Shown: piece by piece, positions 43,201 through 53,972 of the stretch
Position numbering within the stretch: position 1 is the stretch's first letter
How the letters are laid out: each line of letters starts with the position of its first letter
NCBI RefSeq assembly: GCF_032118995.1
Contig: NC_092657.1
Location: 4,709,891-4,773,890 of the forward strand
Origin: Asterias amurensis
Lineage: Eukaryota > Echinodermata > Asteroidea > Forcipulatida > Asteriidae
Direction of reading: 5' to 3'
Length of the DNA stretch: 64,000 nucleotides
Program-made: the position numbers and the translations under genes
The notes under the pieces: generated by a model
Database searches by the model: none
Seen by the model: the letters and a program-made list of their open reading frames with translations, nothing else
What the model was told of the DNA's origin: nothing

Positions 43201-45544
43201 ATGCACACCCACGCACGCAAACACCATGTTGTGGGACTGGTATTTAAATTGTAGCATCATATTCGATACGGTCTATTGACCTAATTCACCTAAGGTCATC
43301 ATCACAATAATCTTGGATGCACCATATTGGTGAGCAATGTCACTGTGCGTTGTCAGTGAAGGGCACATTTTAGGGGACGCAGCATTTACACATAAACCAA
43401 TTGCCCACCAAATGGTGAGCGTGGCACAGTCGCCACATTTGTCGCGCATGCACATTTGTCGCGCATGCATGTCAATACACATATTAAACGAGTAAACAAC
43501 ATTCTCACCTGATGATAAAGACTATGACATTCCTGGCACTCCACCAGCTGGTTGCCCGCAGACACATCCAACTGTTTGCAAACGATGCACGCCAGCCCAA
43601 GCTCCAGGGCAAAGTCGTCCGCATCCGTGCTGCCCTGGTTACTGTCGCCAGGGTTACTCTCGCCTGTGTCCTCCTCTTTGCTGCTGTCCTCCGTGCTGGC
43701 CGATTCATCTTCTGTAAACAACAACATTTATTTCCACAACACTTATTTCCACAACATTTATTTCTAACGCAGCAATTTAGCGCTTGCACGTTAGCGAGAA
43801 AGGCGATTGTAAACATCGAATTCGGCGGTAAGCAGAGCCATGAAATTGCATCAGAGTGTTTTTATGGAGTGATGTTCTACTATATTTTACATGAAAATCA
43901 CCTTCTTCTCCCGCGTAATCTTCATCGTCGTCGTCATCGTCATCATCATCGTCCTCGATGACGGGCTTCCTCTGCTTCTCTGAGGAGCGTAGCTTCTTGG
44001 ACTGGGGCGGATCGAGACTGTCGGACCCGTCCGATTTCAGCTGAAAGGAATTAATTATTACCACATATGAGAATCTCAGATAGGTCCAAGAAGTTGCCAG
44101 AAGACGGTTATTTCATACTTCAAAAATAATAATAATAATAGTAACAATAATTGTACATGTATCAATTTTATTCAAAAAAACGAACAAACCCCATACCCTG
44201 GGGAAGGGTTACAACAATAACACAATTTAAACGTATAATACAACAAAAATCATTGTGGATCTAGTGGGAACGCGGTCTAAATAGGCCCACTTCTCTCATA
44301 TCAAAGAAGCAGTCAAATGGAAAGAAATGGAAAGAGAGAGGGCAGAAAGCAATTAGAAAAAGCATGGGATGAACAATGAAGAGGGTGACAAAGGGGGGGG
44401 GGATGTCCTTACCCGTTCACCAGTTCTCTTCTCTGCTCGACGCTCTGCTTCTTTCCTTGATCCCTCGGTGGCAGCGAGTTTGATGCAAGGTGTGGGCGTC
44501 TTGTCCTCTCGCCTCCTGCTAGTGTGAGATGCCTTCCTGCCCTCATCAGCCATCTGTTTATTGGAGAGAGCAACTATTAAGATAAATGCCTTGCTCGAGG
44601 ACAACAAGGGTCAAGACTGACAAGGCCAGGATTCTGACACCAACCACCTGTTTAAAGCAATAAGCCATTTGCGAGTTAGATTTGAATAATGTCTAGTACA
44701 ATGACTCACTTAGTTACGATGCACGGCTTACATTTGAATTCCTCAGACTATCAAGACAGTTGCTATGCCACGTGATTAAGGGCAAGCTTTTGCATAGTTA
44801 CGTACATTGTAAGAGACGGTGAACACCCATACACAAATCTGAATGGATGAGTATGGCATAATGGTATCAGGGTTTGCTCATCCTGGAGGTTGCTATACAA
44901 AAGCTTGCCCCTTATCACATGGCGTAGTAATTGTCTCGGTAGTCTGAGGAATTCAAATGTAAAGGGTGCATTGTAACTAAGCAAGTCATTGTACCAGACA
45001 TTAATCAAATTTAACTCCAATGGCTTATTAAGATAAATGCTTTGCTCAAGGACAAAAGGGTCAAGACTGAAAAGGCCAGAATTCTAACACACAGTCAGTA
45101 AATGACCACCCTGCCGTCATTTTCACCAAATTCTTCCTAACTTAGGATTAATCTTAGGACTTTGGATGAGTTATGTCCATATACCATAGACGTTAGGAAG
45201 CACTGAACCCATCCTTAGATTAATAGGACGAGTTACTCGTAGGACGAGTTACTCGTAGGACGAGTTACTCGTAGGACGAGTTACTCGTCCTAACTCGAGA
45301 TAGGATTAATCCTAGCGTTTTGTGAAATCGGCTGCGGACTGCTCGGTCGACATCTCCCACACTGGGATCGAGCGAGCAGTATCACAAAAAAAATACTTAC
45401 GGGTTTAGGAAACCGGCTCCGACCGGTCCCTGCCAGCGCTTCATCCAACAATGCCTTGAGTTGGTCGGTGGATTCCTTACTGCGGGAGCGAAGGAAACCC
45501 AAAGCTTTCACGAAAACCGGATCAAGTTCCAATGCAGTCATCAT
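38490..45544 (-). CDS. INTS12: Integrator complex subunit 12 (PHD finger)
   Basis: Nuclear subunit of the Integrator complex, which binds RNA polymerase II and cleaves snRNA and other nascent transcripts. Coding exons: 45544-45401, 44553-44413, 44040-43902, 43711-43509, 41655-41563, 39734-39612 and 38807-38490, summing to 1161 nt (386 residues). The N-terminal microdomain ([13 protein letters not shown], then LKALLDEAL) matches human INTS12. A long Asp run lies in exon 3. The PHD finger spans exons 4-5 with all C4HC3 ligands visible: CIVC, CQEC, LYHQ, LCHK, YCSRC. The Ser/Thr-rich tail ends [14 protein letters not shown], like the human C-terminus. Exon 1 also carries some 5' UTR, with an acceptor near 45,600, so an upstream non-coding exon is expected. 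Intron 5 holds a 175-bp tandem array. The gene is divergent from the FAM199X-like gene. It looks complete. Confidence 0.95.
39098..39241. repeat. 144-bp palindrome in INTS12 intron 6
   Basis: CAATTGTTGCACGCTGTGAC against its complement; the stem continues through CCATGG and TTTTGTACA to a GAGGCGAAGCCGAGGC centre. Confidence 0.85.
39817..40297. repeat. Family A MITE with a (TTA)n LINE-tail insertion
   Basis: AAGGCAGTAGACACTATAGG to GTGTCCACTGCCTTTAA. An inserted piece with GTGCGCATTACAAG and a (TTA)18-like run sits at about 40,118-40,203. Confidence 0.75.
40297..41390. repeat. Family M repeat split by the 175-bp tandem array
   Basis: Left part 40,300-40,515 (ACTAGGATTTGAAACTTTGC, CAGAGCATACTGATAG). 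Right part from 41,343 (TTTTCACATGGTGTTAAG). The array lies between them. Confidence 0.55.
40640..41345. repeat. Tandem array, four copies of a 175-bp unit, INTS12 intron 5
   Basis: CTTCCAACCAGGAGCCGG recurs at about 40,662, 40,835, 41,010 and 41,185. On the minus strand a unit reads [20 protein letters not shown] and [11 protein letters not shown], reminiscent of the C-terminal part of some non-LTR element ORFs (weak). The copies are very similar. Confidence 0.85.
41720..42120. other. AT-rich INTS12 intron 4 stretch, unassigned
   Basis: Repeated ACAATAAAAAG/ACAATTAAAAAG phrases but no clear element or exon. Confidence 0.35.
42126..42512. repeat. Family G MITE, full length
   Basis: GGAACACGTTGCCTTGGATC to GATCCAAGGCAACATGTTCC; the centre GGAGTCAAATTTTTGACTCC is flanked by CGGTCGGACATTTA and TAAATGGCCGACCG. 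Confidence 0.9.
42532..42681. repeat. Family C foldback in INTS12 intron 4
   Basis: GTAGGGGACTTTCAGGACCC to GGTTCAAAAGTCTCCTATTG with the GGTGGCAGCAGA arms, 15 nt from the family G element. Confidence 0.8.
43728..43770 (-). repeat. INTS12: Three 15-bp tandem units before the INTS12 exon 4 acceptor
   Basis: On the minus strand GGAAATAAATGTTGT-like units run up to the acceptor TTTACAG at 43,712. Confidence 0.7.
44578..45092. repeat. Palindrome flanked by diverged 65-bp direct repeats, INTS12 intron 1
   Basis: Inner palindrome 44,659-45,029 (AATAAGCCATT to AATGGCTTATT, with GAATTCCTCAGACTA and GGCAAGCTTTTG arms). Outer direct repeats 44,578-44,645 and 45,028-45,092 share TAAGATAAATGC, AGGGTCAAGACTGA and AAGGCCAG. 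Confidence 0.75.
45112..45337. repeat. Family D MITE with a 16-bp internal tandem repeat
   Basis: TTTCACCAAATTCTTCC to TTTTGTGAAATCGGCTGC. AGGACGAGTTACTCGT is repeated four times at 45,229-45,291. Confidence 0.85.
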
Positions 45545-48023
45545 GGATTAACATCCGCTGTGAGGAAAACCTTGACTTCTAAGTGGGACAGATTCACTGA
45601 AAAGGCAAATAAATGAAAAACTATAATAAAATACACGGATAGACAGTACTTCTACCCTAGGCTAGAACTGAGGGTCGTTCCGCTAATGTCTCCAAATTCA
45701 TGACATCGTTAATACGACTGCAGAATGAACCTCGTAAAGTCATTTCTACACAGAAGTAGCTTACTCAAGAGAAGGGTATTAGGGGGATTGACGTCACATG
45801 CCAAGATTTTAGGGAGTAAAGCCTGGTTCATACTTCCGCATGCGAATGCGAAGCGAATGTTGACGTCACAAATACGCAACTCTGCTCAACTCACTTCCGA
45901 ATATTGCTGCGAAAGGAGGGTTGTGACGTCAAATTCGCTTCGCATTCGCATGAAGTATGAACCGGGCTTAAACTTTCAAGGTTTATAATTATTACTTGTA
46001 CAAAATGAAGAAATTGTCAACTGTAATTTACAGTTGAAAACTTTTTAAATGGAGGAATATTTTCAGTGTAAATATTCCTCCATTTATTTTTAATTTACAA
46101 AAACAATATTCATATTTGGGGTTGGACAAGGAAAAAAAAGGGGGATGAAACCCTGCAAATTTAAATAATATCATGTTGCCATTGTTGGCTACTTATAAAG
46201 TTATATTTGTTTTGTTTACCCGTCAAAGAGGGCGCTGTTCTATCTTCCGGAAAAGAAAAAAACCTGTGTCACAAAACAATGCACAAAATCTTCTTAATCT
46301 TAGTCTTTGACCAAAGCAACTGTTTATTTGGGCCTAAGTTAATGACCTCACTCTCGGTGTTTTACTTTGCGATAAAGATTTAGGTTGATTGAGGTACCCA
46401 AACAGAAATACTCACCACCACCTTCTCACGAAACAAAAAAAATGACTTACCGACAAGACCGCTGTGGGTTTTTTTCGTTTGTTTTAGTCTGGTGCATATT
46501 CAATCATTTTCATAACGGTTAGTTTTTCGTGAGCGGAATACAAGGAACCAAACCTAATTTATTTGCCATGGTACCCAGACGCCTTCTAATGACAAACTAG
46601 TTACAAAACAAGGGGCTCGGCCAGTTTCCGCCTTTTCACGTGGCATAGCATACAATGAGAAAATGATATGAGAAATTTCCCAATAATAGCGCGCCGTAAT
46701 ATTTGTGATTTTCTGTTAACACCGTTTTGTCTTCAATATTTCACGTTTTTTCGCTGAATAAATGGGGGTTTGAAAAAAAACAAGATGTTGGCGGAATACA
46801 ACTTCCCTCTACAAACCTCAACAAGGTTGGTATATTTTTTGTAAAGAATAAACGTGATCGAAATTGTGATTGTGATTATCTAAATTTCTGTTCGATGTTG
46901 GTGGAAACCGCGTGCAAACACACACACGGTTTGCGTTGCTCGTGGGGCGAGCGCTCCGTATGGCCGGCGCGGACGGTAGACTAGGACACGTCTGCCAATA
47001 AAATAAGGGTGGGATGAAGGGTGGTCATTTTCTTTAGCTTTCCGCATCCAGCCACAACTTTATGTCTCTTAATTTAGATCAAATTATATCGTTTAGGCTA
47101 AACTTTAGCTGTCCGAAGTTAAATTTTTTTTAGTCCTTATTTTTTTTACTCCTTTCGGTCTCCCACCAAAAGATAACAACTAAATAAAGGCGTACTTAAA
47201 AATATTCCCCCACTTAAATCTGCTTTCCAATTGTAAGGCCCCCCTGGAAAATATCAGAAAAATTGTGATTAAATTGCCTGAAAAGTAGATCACATGTACA
47301 GGCAGGTAAGCCCATGTTTTCCCAATAATGTTCCTACTTTCTCCTAAGGACTAAATAATCATGCCTAACTTGATTTGATTTGATTTAATTTTAGAAGGGT
47401 TGACTGAAGAAGTAGAAGGAATAGAGAATGTGAAAAAAACACTGCTTGGGTTGGGGGGGGGGTGTGTGTGTGTGCGGGGGGGGGGGGGGGGGGGGGTGTC
47501 TGGAAGGATCATGGAGGGAGAAAGGGGTGGATGCAGTGGGCTTGTCAGGCACCTTTGGTTTTAGTGGTCTATTTATCACATGTGTTCTCTTGATTTGAGG
47601 AGTCCTTGACAACGCTGCTCGCTACACTCTATTTTAGTTTATTTTATTTGCGTTCTTGTACATGTAGACATGTCTGCACGTACCTACTTCTGTCTGCGCA
47701 ATAAAATGTGCGCTTGATTTTTCCTCTTTTTTTTTAAGGTCAAAACTTCTATTATAGCGTTTCAGCTACCAATTTCTCAAGAGAAACTAAGTCCCAACAT
47801 TGGTCTACTGTAGTAATTTGTTTTAAATATTCTTTTTTAGTTTCACATGAAGAGAAAACACTTTTTTTTTAAATTACACTTGAAATTTCAGAAGGAAACC
47901 AAGCAAGAGACGGTAAAACTTTCCTAGTAACAGACAAATTTATACAAAATCATGAGAACAAGCTCAAAACTGTGTTAATTTCAATGGATAACTTAAAATT
48001 TATTGTTTTTATTTTCTTTACAG
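45545..48023. promoter_or_regulatory. Divergent INTS12 / FAM199X intergenic region
   Basis: The INTS12 start codon (minus) and the first recognised FAM199X exon (plus) are 2.5 kb apart and face away. The INTS12 5' UTR has an acceptor near 45,600. Contains the palindrome at 45,817, a hairpin at 46,046-46,090 (GGAGGAATATT / AATATTCCTCC) and a G/GT-rich run at 47,450-47,500. The missing 5' exons of both genes should lie here; a shared promoter is inference. Confidence 0.45.
45817..45971. repeat. 155-bp palindromic MITE upstream of INTS12
   Basis: AAAGCCTGGTTCATACTTC to GAAGTATGAACCGGGCTT, with GCGAATGCGAAGCGAAT arms and TGACGTCA sites in each arm. Confidence 0.85.
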
Positions 48024-51000
48024 CAGTTGGAGTGACGAACCTCTGTTGCTAGGCAACGATGAGGACCTCTTTCAGCTAGATGTGGAAATGGCCCATTTGG
48101 GCTCCGATGACGACAGATTGGAGAGGTAAAAAAAAGAAAAGTGTTTTGGGCCTGGAATTTCAGCTTTGAAAGGGCAAGGGTACTACCATTGGAACATCTT
48201 AAGCCCTTTTCATACGGCAAAAAATGTAGCCAGGGTCCCTTGCTACACAATATATTGGATTGTTTATTTGTTATCACCCTGTGTGACTGATTTTGTGAGC
48301 TTTCACACTGCAAAGTTAAAAAAACTAACAACCCTTGTGATACATAAGAGTGATATGACGAATTGGTAATCCTGATCACCTTGGTTGGACAAGATAGCAC
48401 CCTCAATAGCATGCGCTGTATGGGCATTTTCACCTAGGACGTCGTTCAATAAACAAGGATTCCTTTCACACGATGATGTAGCCCACGCCCATGGTCAAAA
48501 CTTCCGCTAGTGTAAGATTTTGTCAAAGGTCCAAACCTTCGACAAAATGTAGCAATGTTGGACAAGATTTGACAAGGGACCCTGGACACGCCAACAAATT
48601 ATTGTCCTTTCACACGAGGTGCATTTTATAAAATCTTACAACCATGCTACAATTTAGCAAGGGGCCCTTGCTAAATTGCTCTCGTGTGAAAGGGGCTTCA
48701 AGACGGTGATTAAGTTCACTTATGAGGCGTCCTTGGTTTCATTACCAGAAATATATTTAATACAACAATAATAATAGTTACAAATGTTAAATTTTTTCCC
48801 TTAACAGTCTTGCTTGGACGTCAACCTTCGACCCGCTCGATGATTATGTGGACTGTTCTATTTCACCGCATGGGGAGAGGTGCTTCCAGCAGGATTCCAA
48901 CAGGAATCGATTGGAGGGGGTTTTTGGTAGCCCAGACAGCGACTACCTAACTGGTGTTTATCTGAGTGCATTGCAGGACAATGAAACAACGGGTAGGTTG
49001 CAGGCTTGACACTTCATTGAGGCGTTTTTGCCTTGGTGCCCTTAAAAAGTTACAGTAGAAATCGGGGCACAAATTTTACTCTAGGGGTGTCTTTGGTAGT
49101 TCAGACAGCGACTACCTTACCGTTGTTAATCAGATGGCATTGCAGGTCAATGAAACAACGGGTAGGTTGCAGGCTTGATACTTCATTGAGGCGCTATTGC
49201 CTTGGTGCCCTTTGAAATGTTCTAGCTAATAGAAATCAGGTCTAGAATTTTACACTATATTGCAGGCCTGAAACCAGTAGTTTTAGGAATGATCAAAAAT
49301 ATTATAAGCCAATGTAATATTCCTAAGGTCGTTGTATTAATTGCTACTTCAACCTTCCCTGTTTCATCCGTCAGACTAACACTACTGCTTTTTTTCTTGA
49401 ATGTTGCACATGAACAGAAGATGAAGCCCAATTTGCAGCGGAGTTACTTCAGTCGGATTTGGACGTCGCTTACAGCGTTGATCTATCAGACTCGGACGAC
49501 AGCTTTGGAAGCAGTAGTCAGAGTACAGTCAACTCCTGTCCAGGAAGCCCTACAGCCAAGAGGAAAAAAATGCACGACTTACAGTGGTGAGTTTTAGGGT
49601 TAAAGACATTGTGTAATATTGGCAACTACTCAAAATAATTGTTAGCATAAAAACTTACTTGGTAACAAGCAATGGAGAGCTGTTGATAGTATAAAACATT
49701 ATGAGAAACGGCTCCCTCTGAAGTAACGTAGTTTTCAGGAAAGAAGTAATTTTTCACAAATTTGATTTCAAGACCTCGGAATGCAAAGTTTCAAATCCTA
49801 CTCAAAATCAGTGAGCTTCTGAATTGGAACTAACATTCTTTGTGTTTCTCGAATTATCACCACTCGTTTGCTTTGTCTTTCCAAGGAGTGAGATGGACAT
49901 GGAGGAACAACAGAGGGCGGTAGAGGAGATAAAGAAGGCCATCACTGATCAGTCCAGTATTAGGGAGCAACTGGAGTTACTGCGGATAATTGGTCAAGAT
50001 ATGACAGTACTACCGTCAGATAGCAGGTTTACCATCAGTAAGTGTGTACTCAAGTTTACATTGAACCCTAACCATTCTAAATGCAACAATACGCACCAAA
50101 TGGAAATAGTTATGGTAATCTGTCGCATTCGGCAGTAAACTCAGACGTCATTCTTTGACTGAATTTGTTGCACTCAGCAGTCAAGTGACTTTATATTGGT
50201 GTTGCATTGTGTTGTACTTTGCAGTCAACTTTGTTGCATCTTGCAGAGTTTATGGTCCCACATATAACCCAAGCCACCACTACACGTATGTGCATACTGT
50301 TGCATAGCAGTACATGTATGCCTGCACAAAGCAACAAGATCCCTTGTTGCATTTTGTTGCATTTGGTTTCAACTGTGTTGCATTCTGATGTATTTGGCAG
50401 GGTATGTAGAAGGATCCTAATAGGGAAGGTTGGCATGATTTTTTGCTGAAAGATAACTATATCTCTGGTTGTATTTTTGAAAGGGGGTGGGGCGGGGCTG
50501 GGGCGGGGCAGGACTTGGGTGAATTCCTTTTAAAAACATTGGGGCTATTTGGTGGTAATTCTGCACTAACAAACCATTAGAATCCGCACATTGGAAAAGC
50601 CATGTGTAAGCACAGAATGTGGTGAACAGGGCCAAGAAAAATGAATTTAATTGTAAAAGCAAAACTTTCATAATCCTTTATCATTTTGTGTTTAGATGCT
50701 GCATACATCGACAATAGTAAGCTTCAATCTATACGTGAATATTTGGCCCAAATGGCCCTCCATACAGCTGCAGCAAGTGAAGAGACAACATGCACAGAAA
50801 AGCATCACAGTACCTCATCGAATCAATCCAGACACAAAAAGGTATGGAGGGCAACAAATGCATGCAGATTTAAGAAAGAAAACAAACCAACTGAATCGAC
50901 AGTAAATGTTTCTGGTTAAAAAATGCGTGCCCAACTCAGAGAGCTGCTTTATAGCATGTTGTGGGTGAGTGGTTAGGTGCATCAATCCCCAGCTCGGAGA

Positions 51001-51718
51001 TCTGGGTTAAGCACTTGGAGTTGATTATAATTGAGTTTTGTCTCTTGCACTTCACAGTCTCTGGAGCGAAGGTCCCGTCACAAAGCCCACAGGAAGAGAC
51101 GTACTAAAGAGAAGAAGCAAACTCTGAAAGAAGAACAGAGTCGACTATTTGCTCTCGAAGAGGTTTGTCATTTTTTTTCACGACATAAACCTGTAGACCA
51201 ACTTGAGAGTTTTCACTTGATTGGGGGGGGGGGGAAGTATCCATAAGACCTTAAAGAATTGAGACTTGAGACGTTGTGGGTGTCATGGCCGAGCGGTTAA
51301 GAGCACCGGATTCAAGCACTGGTGTTTGATCAGCAGGGTGTGGGTTCGGATCCCGGTCGTGACACTTGCTACATAAAATTGAGGAGGTAGTGCTTTTTGC
51401 TCTACCGGCCAGGCTTCGGACTGATGATACCCAAGCCCTAGGAGTAGGTGGCATAGGCCTCTAAAAAAAAAAAACTGTGAAAAAAAGCTACATTACTTCA
51501 GCGGGAGCAGTTTCTCACAATGCTTTATTTTACTATTAAGAGCTCTCCATTGCTTGTTACTTAGTAAGTTTTTATGATCACAATTATTTTGAGTAATTAC
51601 CAAAAGTGTCCACTGCCTGTAAATGACTCATTAAAATATTGTCTCTTTGACTCACCAGGTGCTCTCACTGCAGGTTCAGGATGATGACAACGATGAAGAA
51701 ATAAATGTACTTGATTGA
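48024..51718 (+). CDS. FAM199X: FAM199X-like protein (5' end not found)
   Basis: Exons 48024-48125, 48808-48992, 49418-49586, 49886-50037, 50696-50841, 51058-51162 and 51659-51718 join in phase to about 305 residues ending in VLSLQVQDDDNDEEINVLD. From memory this matches human FAM199X: DELPWSAMTNDEQ against DLQWSEMDMEEQQ, LREQLDIIKII against IREQLELLRII, and a basic helix followed by LFLNEEVLSLKV against LFALEEVLSLQV. The middle is acidic and serine-rich; the C-terminal third is very basic (HKAHRKRRTKEKKQ). Function is not established in the family as far as I know. Human FAM199X is about 388 residues, so one or more 5' exons upstream of 48,024 are missing from this call. The first acceptor is a CAGCAG tandem site. 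Part of exon 2 with its donor is duplicated in intron 2. Confidence 0.88.
48199..48702. repeat. About 500-bp foldback in FAM199X intron 1
   Basis: TTAAGCCCTTTTCATAC to GTGTGAAAGGGGCTTCAA. Inner repeats of CCTTGCTA and TAGCAAGGG. A family I end lies just before it at 48,150-48,185. Confidence 0.65.
48915..49255 (+). repeat. 168-bp tandem duplication covering the 3' half of FAM199X exon 2
   Basis: Copy 1 48,915-49,084, copy 2 49,085-49,255. Both hold TTTGGTAG...CAGACAGCGACTACCT, AATGAAACAACGG and the donor GTAGGTTGCAGGCTTGA. Copy 2 is in the intron. Confidence 0.85.
49601..49785. repeat. Truncated family A MITE in FAM199X intron 3
   Basis: GGTTAAAGACATTGTGTAA, ACTCAAAATAATTGTTAGC and AGAAACGGCTCCCTCTG. 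It begins 15 nt after the exon 3 donor. Confidence 0.75.
50150..50405. repeat. Degenerate GTTGCAT-rich stretch, FAM199X intron 4
   Basis: TTTGTTGCA(C/T)T(C/T) phrases recur about nine times with irregular spacing; origin unknown. Confidence 0.5.
51280..51465 (+). mobile_element. tRNA-Leu-like SINE, short-bodied, FAM199X intron 6
   Basis: Head 51,280-51,364 with TGGCCGAGCGGTTAAGAGC, CAA-type loop and GGGTTCGGATCCC; then a different body ending in poly-A. The stem pairs GTGTCATG with TGTGACAC-like ends imperfectly and the A tail marks it as a SINE, not a tRNA gene. Confidence 0.75.
51475..51623. repeat. Truncated family A MITE near the last FAM199X exon
   Basis: TACATTACTTCAGCGGGAGC to GTGTCCACTGCCTGTAAA, ending 36 nt before the acceptor at 51,659. 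Confidence 0.75.
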
Positions 51719-51821
51719 CCTCGGCTACTCTAGGTAGCTCTCTAGGTAGTTGTACAGTCTGATGTGTCTGCAGAAAGAAAAGATCTTGGCCCAATTTCAT
51801 AGAGCTGTTAATTAAAGGCAC

Positions 51822-52166
51822 GACAGCAGATTTCATGAAACGCTAGGGTTAATCCTATCTCGAGTTAGGACGAGTAACTAGTCCTAACTTAGGATGAATC
51901 TTAAGGTTTACAATGATACAGTGCAAGGATGGGACTCCTCCTAAGTCCTAAGATTAATCCTAAGTTAGGAAGGATTTGGTGAAATCGACAGCTGGATACG
52001 TTTGGTTATTGTCAAAGACCAGTATTCTCACTTGGTGTAACCTATCATTTTTTGGATAAAATAACAACTCTGTGAAAAATTTGGGCTCAATCATTCATCA
52101 AAGTTGCAAGAAATTAATGAAAGAAAAAACACCCTTGTTGCACAAATTTGTGTGCTTTCAGATGCA
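51822..52166. repeat. Family D MITE followed by a truncated family A MITE
   Basis: 51,822-51,992: GATTTCATGAAACGCTAGG to TAAGTTAGGAAGGATTTGG. 51,993-52,166: family A right half (GTCAAAGACCAGTATTCTC to TTGTGTGCTTTCAGATGC). Confidence 0.75.
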
Positions 52167-52349
52167 CAGTTGTGTACACTTTAAACTCTGTAAATGTTGA
52201 GCAGTTCAATAAGGTTGAGACCATTGTATAATGAGGCATCATACAGGGAAATACATTTTTTTTTTTCTGAAGCAAATACTAAATACAAAGATCTCCAATG
52301 TTTTGCACAAACGTTAAAGGTCATAGATTTTCTTCTGTCAATGTAATAG

Positions 52350-52589
52350 TGGGTGCGTTCGATAAGTTTCCCTGGGTCGACCCCGCAGTGCTCACTCAGG
52401 TGAGCCCCTGACAAGAGCTACTCGAACCATCACTCGAATCGCCATGCACCTCAGGTCACCCCAAAGTGACCCACTTCACAAGCAGGGCACTGGGGGCTGA
52501 CCCGGGTGAGCTCCTGGAATGACAACGCTATTCGAACGCACCGGGGGCAGACGGGGGTCGACCCAGGGAAGCTAATTCAATGCACCCTA
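52350..52589. repeat. 240-bp MITE with GGTGCGTTCGATAAG ends
   Basis: GGGTGCGTTCGATAAGTTTC and CCCTGGGTCGACCCC against GGGGTCGACCCAGGGAAG and TTCAATGCACCC. Confidence 0.8.
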
Positions 52590-53002
52590 TGATCCAACCT
52601 TTAAAGGCGACAGTAAAACATTGTTTTGACATCGGTGGTGAAAAAAATTAGCTCAAAGAGTAAAAAACCTTTACCAAGTATCCTATTATTTGAATAAAAG
52701 ATGGGTGAAATGTATACACATGAAATGTGATTGTTAAATGCCATTTTCCCAAATTTAGTGCTGCTTTTTTTTTAATGAATTTTTCATCAGAGGTCGTTTT
52801 TTTACGACTTATTTCTTCGAACCTAGATTATTGGAATGAATTTACCACTTTATGTCAGTCATTCATTTCATTTTCATCACATTTTGTGGGCCACAGGATG
52901 AACTGGATGTGATTAAAAAAAACTATGAAAAAACTGTCAAAATCAATGATGTACTAATGCCCTTTTAATTTAAGATGTTAAATGGTTCCTAGTTTCTGTT
53001 GG

Positions 53003-53463
53003 ACCAATTTCATGGCTCTGCGTACTGTGAGTGAACAGTTGGCGCTTATGGATTCAGAAAAACATTTGTTTGACGCCAGGCAATTGTGGCTTGATGCAAA
53101 ATGCTTACTTCATGTTACTTACCATTCTCCACTTACACGGCTAGCCAAGTTATTTGGCGCTAACCCTGTAAGCAAAGTATGGCGCCTGTAAGCAAAGAAT
53201 TCTGTAGTCAGCAGAGCCATGAAGTAGGGGACTATAAATGGACCCTTCCCATGAAATATGCTAATAACATTCACGCATGCGTACGGACCCTGTTGGTTGG
53301 CAAACACCATAGAGTTGTGCACTAAGCAGACGCGCAATCTCGTCTACGTCACGCACCCATTAGCCGTGTACAAAACAGCGCGATGTTCCCTCGTTTTGCC
53401 AACCAAAACGTCAAGTGCGCACGCTCTATGTGCAATTTACATATTTCATGGGAAGGGTCTATT
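53003..53463. repeat. Family E palindrome followed by a second palindrome
   Basis: 53,003-53,228: GACCAATTTCATGGCTCTGC to AGCAGAGCCATGAAGTAGG. 53,237-53,463: AATGGACCCTTCCCATGAAA to TTTCATGGGAAGGGTCTATT. Confidence 0.8.
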
Positions 53464-53647
53464 GAAACCTTGCATATGAAGTCACAGTGGGCGTCTACCA
53501 TTTCCACCATTTGTGGAGTCAATGCCTTTGCGTACATTTCGACTCCCAAAATGGCAGACAACATTAGTAGGCTGTATTAGTCAGTTGTGCAGCGTGCAAT
53601 GAGTAACAGTAAATACAAACATTTTCACCCTTCAGTTGTTTAAATGC

Positions 53648-53972
53648 ACTGGGGTGGATTTCACAAATAGTTACGACTAATCTTATCTCGAGTTAGGATG
53701 AGTAACTGGTCCTAACTTAGGACTACTCATGCGATTTTTATATCTCCTAGGACTAGTCCTAAGTTAGGACCAGTCCGAAAGGCCCGGTCACACAGGCCCC
53801 GATAACGAGAACGAAAACGATAAAAATGCATGCCCTCGATTGGTTGAATGAGCGTGGGCGTATTCTGCGCGGAGCAACTCAACCAATCGCGAGCGTGCAT
53901 TTTTATCGTTCTCGTTTTCGTTCTCGTTATCGGGGCCTGTGTGACCGGGCCTTAACTCTTTGTGAAATCGAC
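53648..53972. repeat. Family D MITE with family F nested inside
   Basis: Family F, 53,781-53,951: GGCCCGGTCACACAGGCCCC to its complement, with GATAACGAGAACGAAAACG arms. Family D resumes at 53,952 (TTAACTCTTTGTGAAATCG). Confidence 0.85.

Noticed and set aside
43512-43961. 149-codon plus-strand ORF
   Set aside because: Antisense shadow of INTS12 exons 3-4 and the intron between.
46727-46984. 85-codon ORF as the missing first FAM199X exon
   Set aside because: Residues do not resemble the FAM199X N-terminus, and no convincing donor in the right phase is seen.
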